Of a stretch of 8,318 nt of DNA, positions 6,900-8,318 are shown piece after piece. Below the pieces are notes generated by a model. That model made no database searches. It was not told where the DNA came from and was given only the letters and a program-made list of their open reading frames with translations. The position numbers and the translations under genes are program-made. Where the stretch lies: assembly GCA_024409185.1 (NCBI GenBank), contig JAKSUD010000034.1, positions 1 through 8,318 on the forward strand. Direction: 5' to 3'. The DNA is from an archaeon (GTDB taxonomy: Archaea; Methanobacteriota; Methanobacteria; Methanobacteriales; Methanobacteriaceae). Every line of letters begins with the position of its first letter. The first letter of the stretch is position 1.

Positions 6900-7169
6900 T
6901 TAGTTATCACCTTTAGCAGAGCTTCCAAATAATAAACTACCAATTAATATACCAATAATTGCAGATAAGAATGCAGTAGCTATTGGTAAATCAGCATAAA
7001 ATGGAAATTGACCTAAATCTAGTGACATTAAAAGAGAACCAATTAAAAGAGCAACAATAGCACTACCAGTGAATTTAAAGCTATTTTCTTCTTTTCTACG
7101 AATTCTAGTTCCAAGGACTAATCCAAATAAAAACCCAAATAATATTGGACCAATAACAATAGAAACCAT
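6900..7169 (-). CDS. ehbJ: Ehb subunit J, small membrane protein
   Basis: This 89-residue hydrophobic protein has three predicted membrane segments, about residues 2-20, 34-52 and 62-82, with a basic loop RIRRKEE (22-28) after the first that should face the cytoplasm. The name is by position between ehbI and ehbK and by size. It is presumably part of the membrane arm of the hydrogenase; I see no ion-translocation motif beyond the charged loop and D51/D60 near membrane edges. One base separates the ehbI stop from its ATG, and an AGGAGAGG site sits at the end of ehbI, so translation is coupled. A 44-nt gap leads to ehbK. Confidence 0.82.
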   Translation of the reverse strand: MVSIVIGPILFGFLFGLVLGTRIRRKEENSFKFTGSAIVALLIGSLLMSLDLGQFPFYADLPIATAFLSAIIGILIGSLLFGSSAKGDN

Positions 7170-7170
7170 A

Positions 7171-7704
7171 TTAATCCTCTCCTAATTTTTTAAATTGAGA
7201 AAATGCAATTACAACTGCACTTAACCCAACAAGAACTTTTAAACCTACAGCAATATTCAAATAAGGTACAATTCCTGCATTAGTTACATCAGGATAATGG
7301 AAAATCATTTGAATAGTTGAAGGTACTAAACTGTAAAAATCAGCACCAAAATTGTAAAGGAAAGAACCAGTTAGAATTAACCCAATTAAACCTAAAATAA
7401 CATAAACAAAAGCACCAAATGATTCTAAAGTAGAAATAAATTCATGAGATATTTTAATAGGAGTACCATCAAGTGTGTAAACTAAAACTCCAAAAATAAT
7501 TCCTCCTGCAATCATAGCTCCACCTTGGAAACCTCCACCAGGAGTAATATGCCCTCCTAAAATGGTCATTACACCCATAGCCATCATTATAATAGCTATT
7601 GGATAAGCCATGATTCTTAAAATAGGAGATGAACCTTTAGAATTCCAATTAGCTTTAGCTTCTAAATTAGATTGAGATTCTACTTTATTTTTATCTTCAA
7701 CCAT
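7171..7704 (-). CDS. ehbI: Ehb subunit I, MnhB/MrpB-like membrane protein
   Basis: This 177-residue membrane protein carries the MnhB/MrpB domain of Mrp-type Na+/H+ antiporters and of Mrp-containing membrane-bound hydrogenases. The signature GGHITPGGGFQGG spans residues 50-62, and NAGIVPYLNIAVGLKV (142-157) is the second conserved stretch. Four membrane segments are visible, about 29-50, 60-78, 95-118 and 148-170. A hydrophilic N-terminal arm of 28 residues ([11 protein letters not shown]...) comes before the domain. The role is part of the ion-moving arm that powers the hydrogenase; whether the ion is Na+ or H+ cannot be read from the sequence. The ATG overlaps the ehbH stop by one base (TAATG), and GGAGAGG inside ehbH serves as its ribosome binding site. 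Confidence 0.9.
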   Translation of the reverse strand: MVEDKNKVESQSNLEAKANWNSKGSSPILRIMAYPIAIIMMAMGVMTILGGHITPGGGFQGGAMIAGGIIFGVLVYTLDGTPIKISHEFISTLESFGAFVYVILGLIGLILTGSFLYNFGADFYSLVPSTIQMIFHYPDVTNAGIVPYLNIAVGLKVLVGLSAVVIAFSQFKKLGED

Positions 7705-8027
7705 TATTCATCCTCTCCTTCTTCAGAGTTGATTTTCTTATCTTTAATTTGACCTCTTCCAAATATGAGTAAAACTACTAAAACAGCAGTTATTAAAATT
7801 AAGGATTCTCCTAAAGTATCGAATCCTCTCCAATCAAATACAACTAAAGTAACCATATTCGGAGCAATTTTAGGGCCTAAAGCATTATAAACTAAACTTA
7901 TACCAGGAGTAATAAGCTTTTTAAATCCATAAAGAGCATCAAATAAACTTACAGAAAATATTGCAGTTACAATAATCATGATAATATTTCTTACACTTTC
8001 AATATTTGGACTATCTTTATTGGACAT
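7704..8027 (-). CDS. ehbH: Ehb subunit H, MbhE/MrpA C-terminus-like membrane protein
   Basis: This 107-residue membrane protein resembles the MbhE subunit of membrane-bound hydrogenases and the C-terminal end of MrpA. The diagnostic stretch is [17 protein letters not shown] at residues 59-75, with the membrane-embedded acidic E74. Two clear hydrophobic segments are visible, about 14-32 and 75-90, followed by a charged tail ([17 protein letters not shown]). Directly followed by the MnhB-type ehbI, it recreates the Mrp order MrpA C-terminus then MrpB. The ATG lies 11 bases inside the end of ehbG, and GGGGGT just upstream is the likely ribosome binding site. Confidence 0.87.
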   Translation of the reverse strand: MSNKDSPNIESVRNIIMIIVTAIFSVSLFDALYGFKKLITPGISLVYNALGPKIAPNMVTLVVFDWRGFDTLGESLILITAVLVVLLIFGRGQIKDKKINSEEGEDE

Positions 8028-8318
8028 ATTTTAACCCCCAGTAAATTGCTACAACAAAAATTCCAAGAGCAATAATGACATAGAAAGTCATTTTATTTAA
8101 TGAATCATCTTGCTCTTTTTTAAGTTTAGGTGCAATTGGCATATTTGTAAACAATAAAACAGCTACAAATAAAATCACAATAAGTGAAGCTAAAACACTT
8201 ATATGTCTAAGTAAAAGTGCTGAAAGTAATAAACAAACAATTACAGTAAGTTCAGCAGCTAAAGCACCTGAAACATTATCTGCAGTAGTTGGATCTTTAG
8301 ATAATTTAGATTTTAAAT
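8017..8318 (-). CDS. ehbG: Ehb subunit G, 3' part only
   Basis: An open frame enters from the window edge and runs 99 codons to a TAA at 8017-8019. The visible protein begins with a hydrophilic stretch ([13 protein letters not shown]), has a long hydrophobic region at visible residues 23-58 that can hold two membrane segments, a charged loop ([13 protein letters not shown]) and a last membrane segment near residues 77-94, ending WGLKYVQ. The gene start is outside the window. The name is by position before ehbH; I do not see a domain I can place with confidence, and it is presumably another membrane-arm subunit. It overlaps ehbH by 11 bases, so the two are coupled. It is easy to miss because neither its start nor its full length is in view. 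Confidence 0.7.
   Translation of the reverse strand, partial: LKSKLSKDPTTADNVSGALAAELTVIVCLLLSALLLRHISVLASLIVILFVAVLLFTNMPIAPKLKKEQDDSLNKMTFYVIIALGIFVVAIYWGLKYVQ

Overview
The window looks like a piece of a methanogenic archaeon of the order Methanobacteriales. It is AT-rich, which fits a low-GC genus such as Methanobrevibacter or Methanosphaera; I cannot resolve the genus from this sequence alone. The basis is the gene content and order: a consecutive run matching ehbG to ehbQ of the energy-converting hydrogenase B (Ehb) cluster, with archaeal features such as T-tract ends and AT-rich spacers. Every real gene lies on the minus strand, so transcription runs from high to low coordinates.

Region by region, in the direction of transcription: positions 8318-6900 hold membrane subunits (the 3' part of ehbG, then ehbH, ehbI, ehbJ). 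Positions 6855-4799 hold the electron-carrying iron-sulfur proteins (the polyferredoxin EhbK and the 2[4Fe-4S] protein EhbL). Positions 4809-3158 hold the [NiFe] hydrogenase small and large subunits (EhbM, EhbN). Positions 3024-1728 hold the NuoH-like membrane anchor EhbO and the small soluble EhbP. After a 204-bp AT-rich gap comes an ACT-domain protein, probably EhbQ (1523-864). A 243-bp spacer with several T-tracts, one of 17 Ts, then separates the hydrogenase cluster from an AzlC-type branched-chain amino acid transporter gene (620-1). That gene carries an apparent single-base frameshift and runs off the window.

How the genes work together: EhbM and EhbN form the hydrogen-activating core, EhbL and EhbK pass electrons to or from ferredoxin, and EhbO joins the core to the membrane arm. 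EhbG-EhbJ include Mrp antiporter-like pieces (EhbH resembles MbhE or the MrpA C-terminus, EhbI carries the MnhB motif). From work on the family, Ehb uses the ion gradient to drive ferredoxin reduction by H2 for carbon assimilation. Most genes are tightly packed or overlap, which indicates one operon; the gaps between ehbN and ehbO (133 bp) and between ehbP and ehbQ (204 bp) are the exceptions.

I find no RNA gene, CRISPR array, insertion sequence or clearly new system. The points most worth a second look are the frameshifted azlC with the T17 run in front of it, the split cluster motif in EhbK, the acidic tail of EhbL with a nested ribosome binding site, and the repeated octamers in the long spacers.
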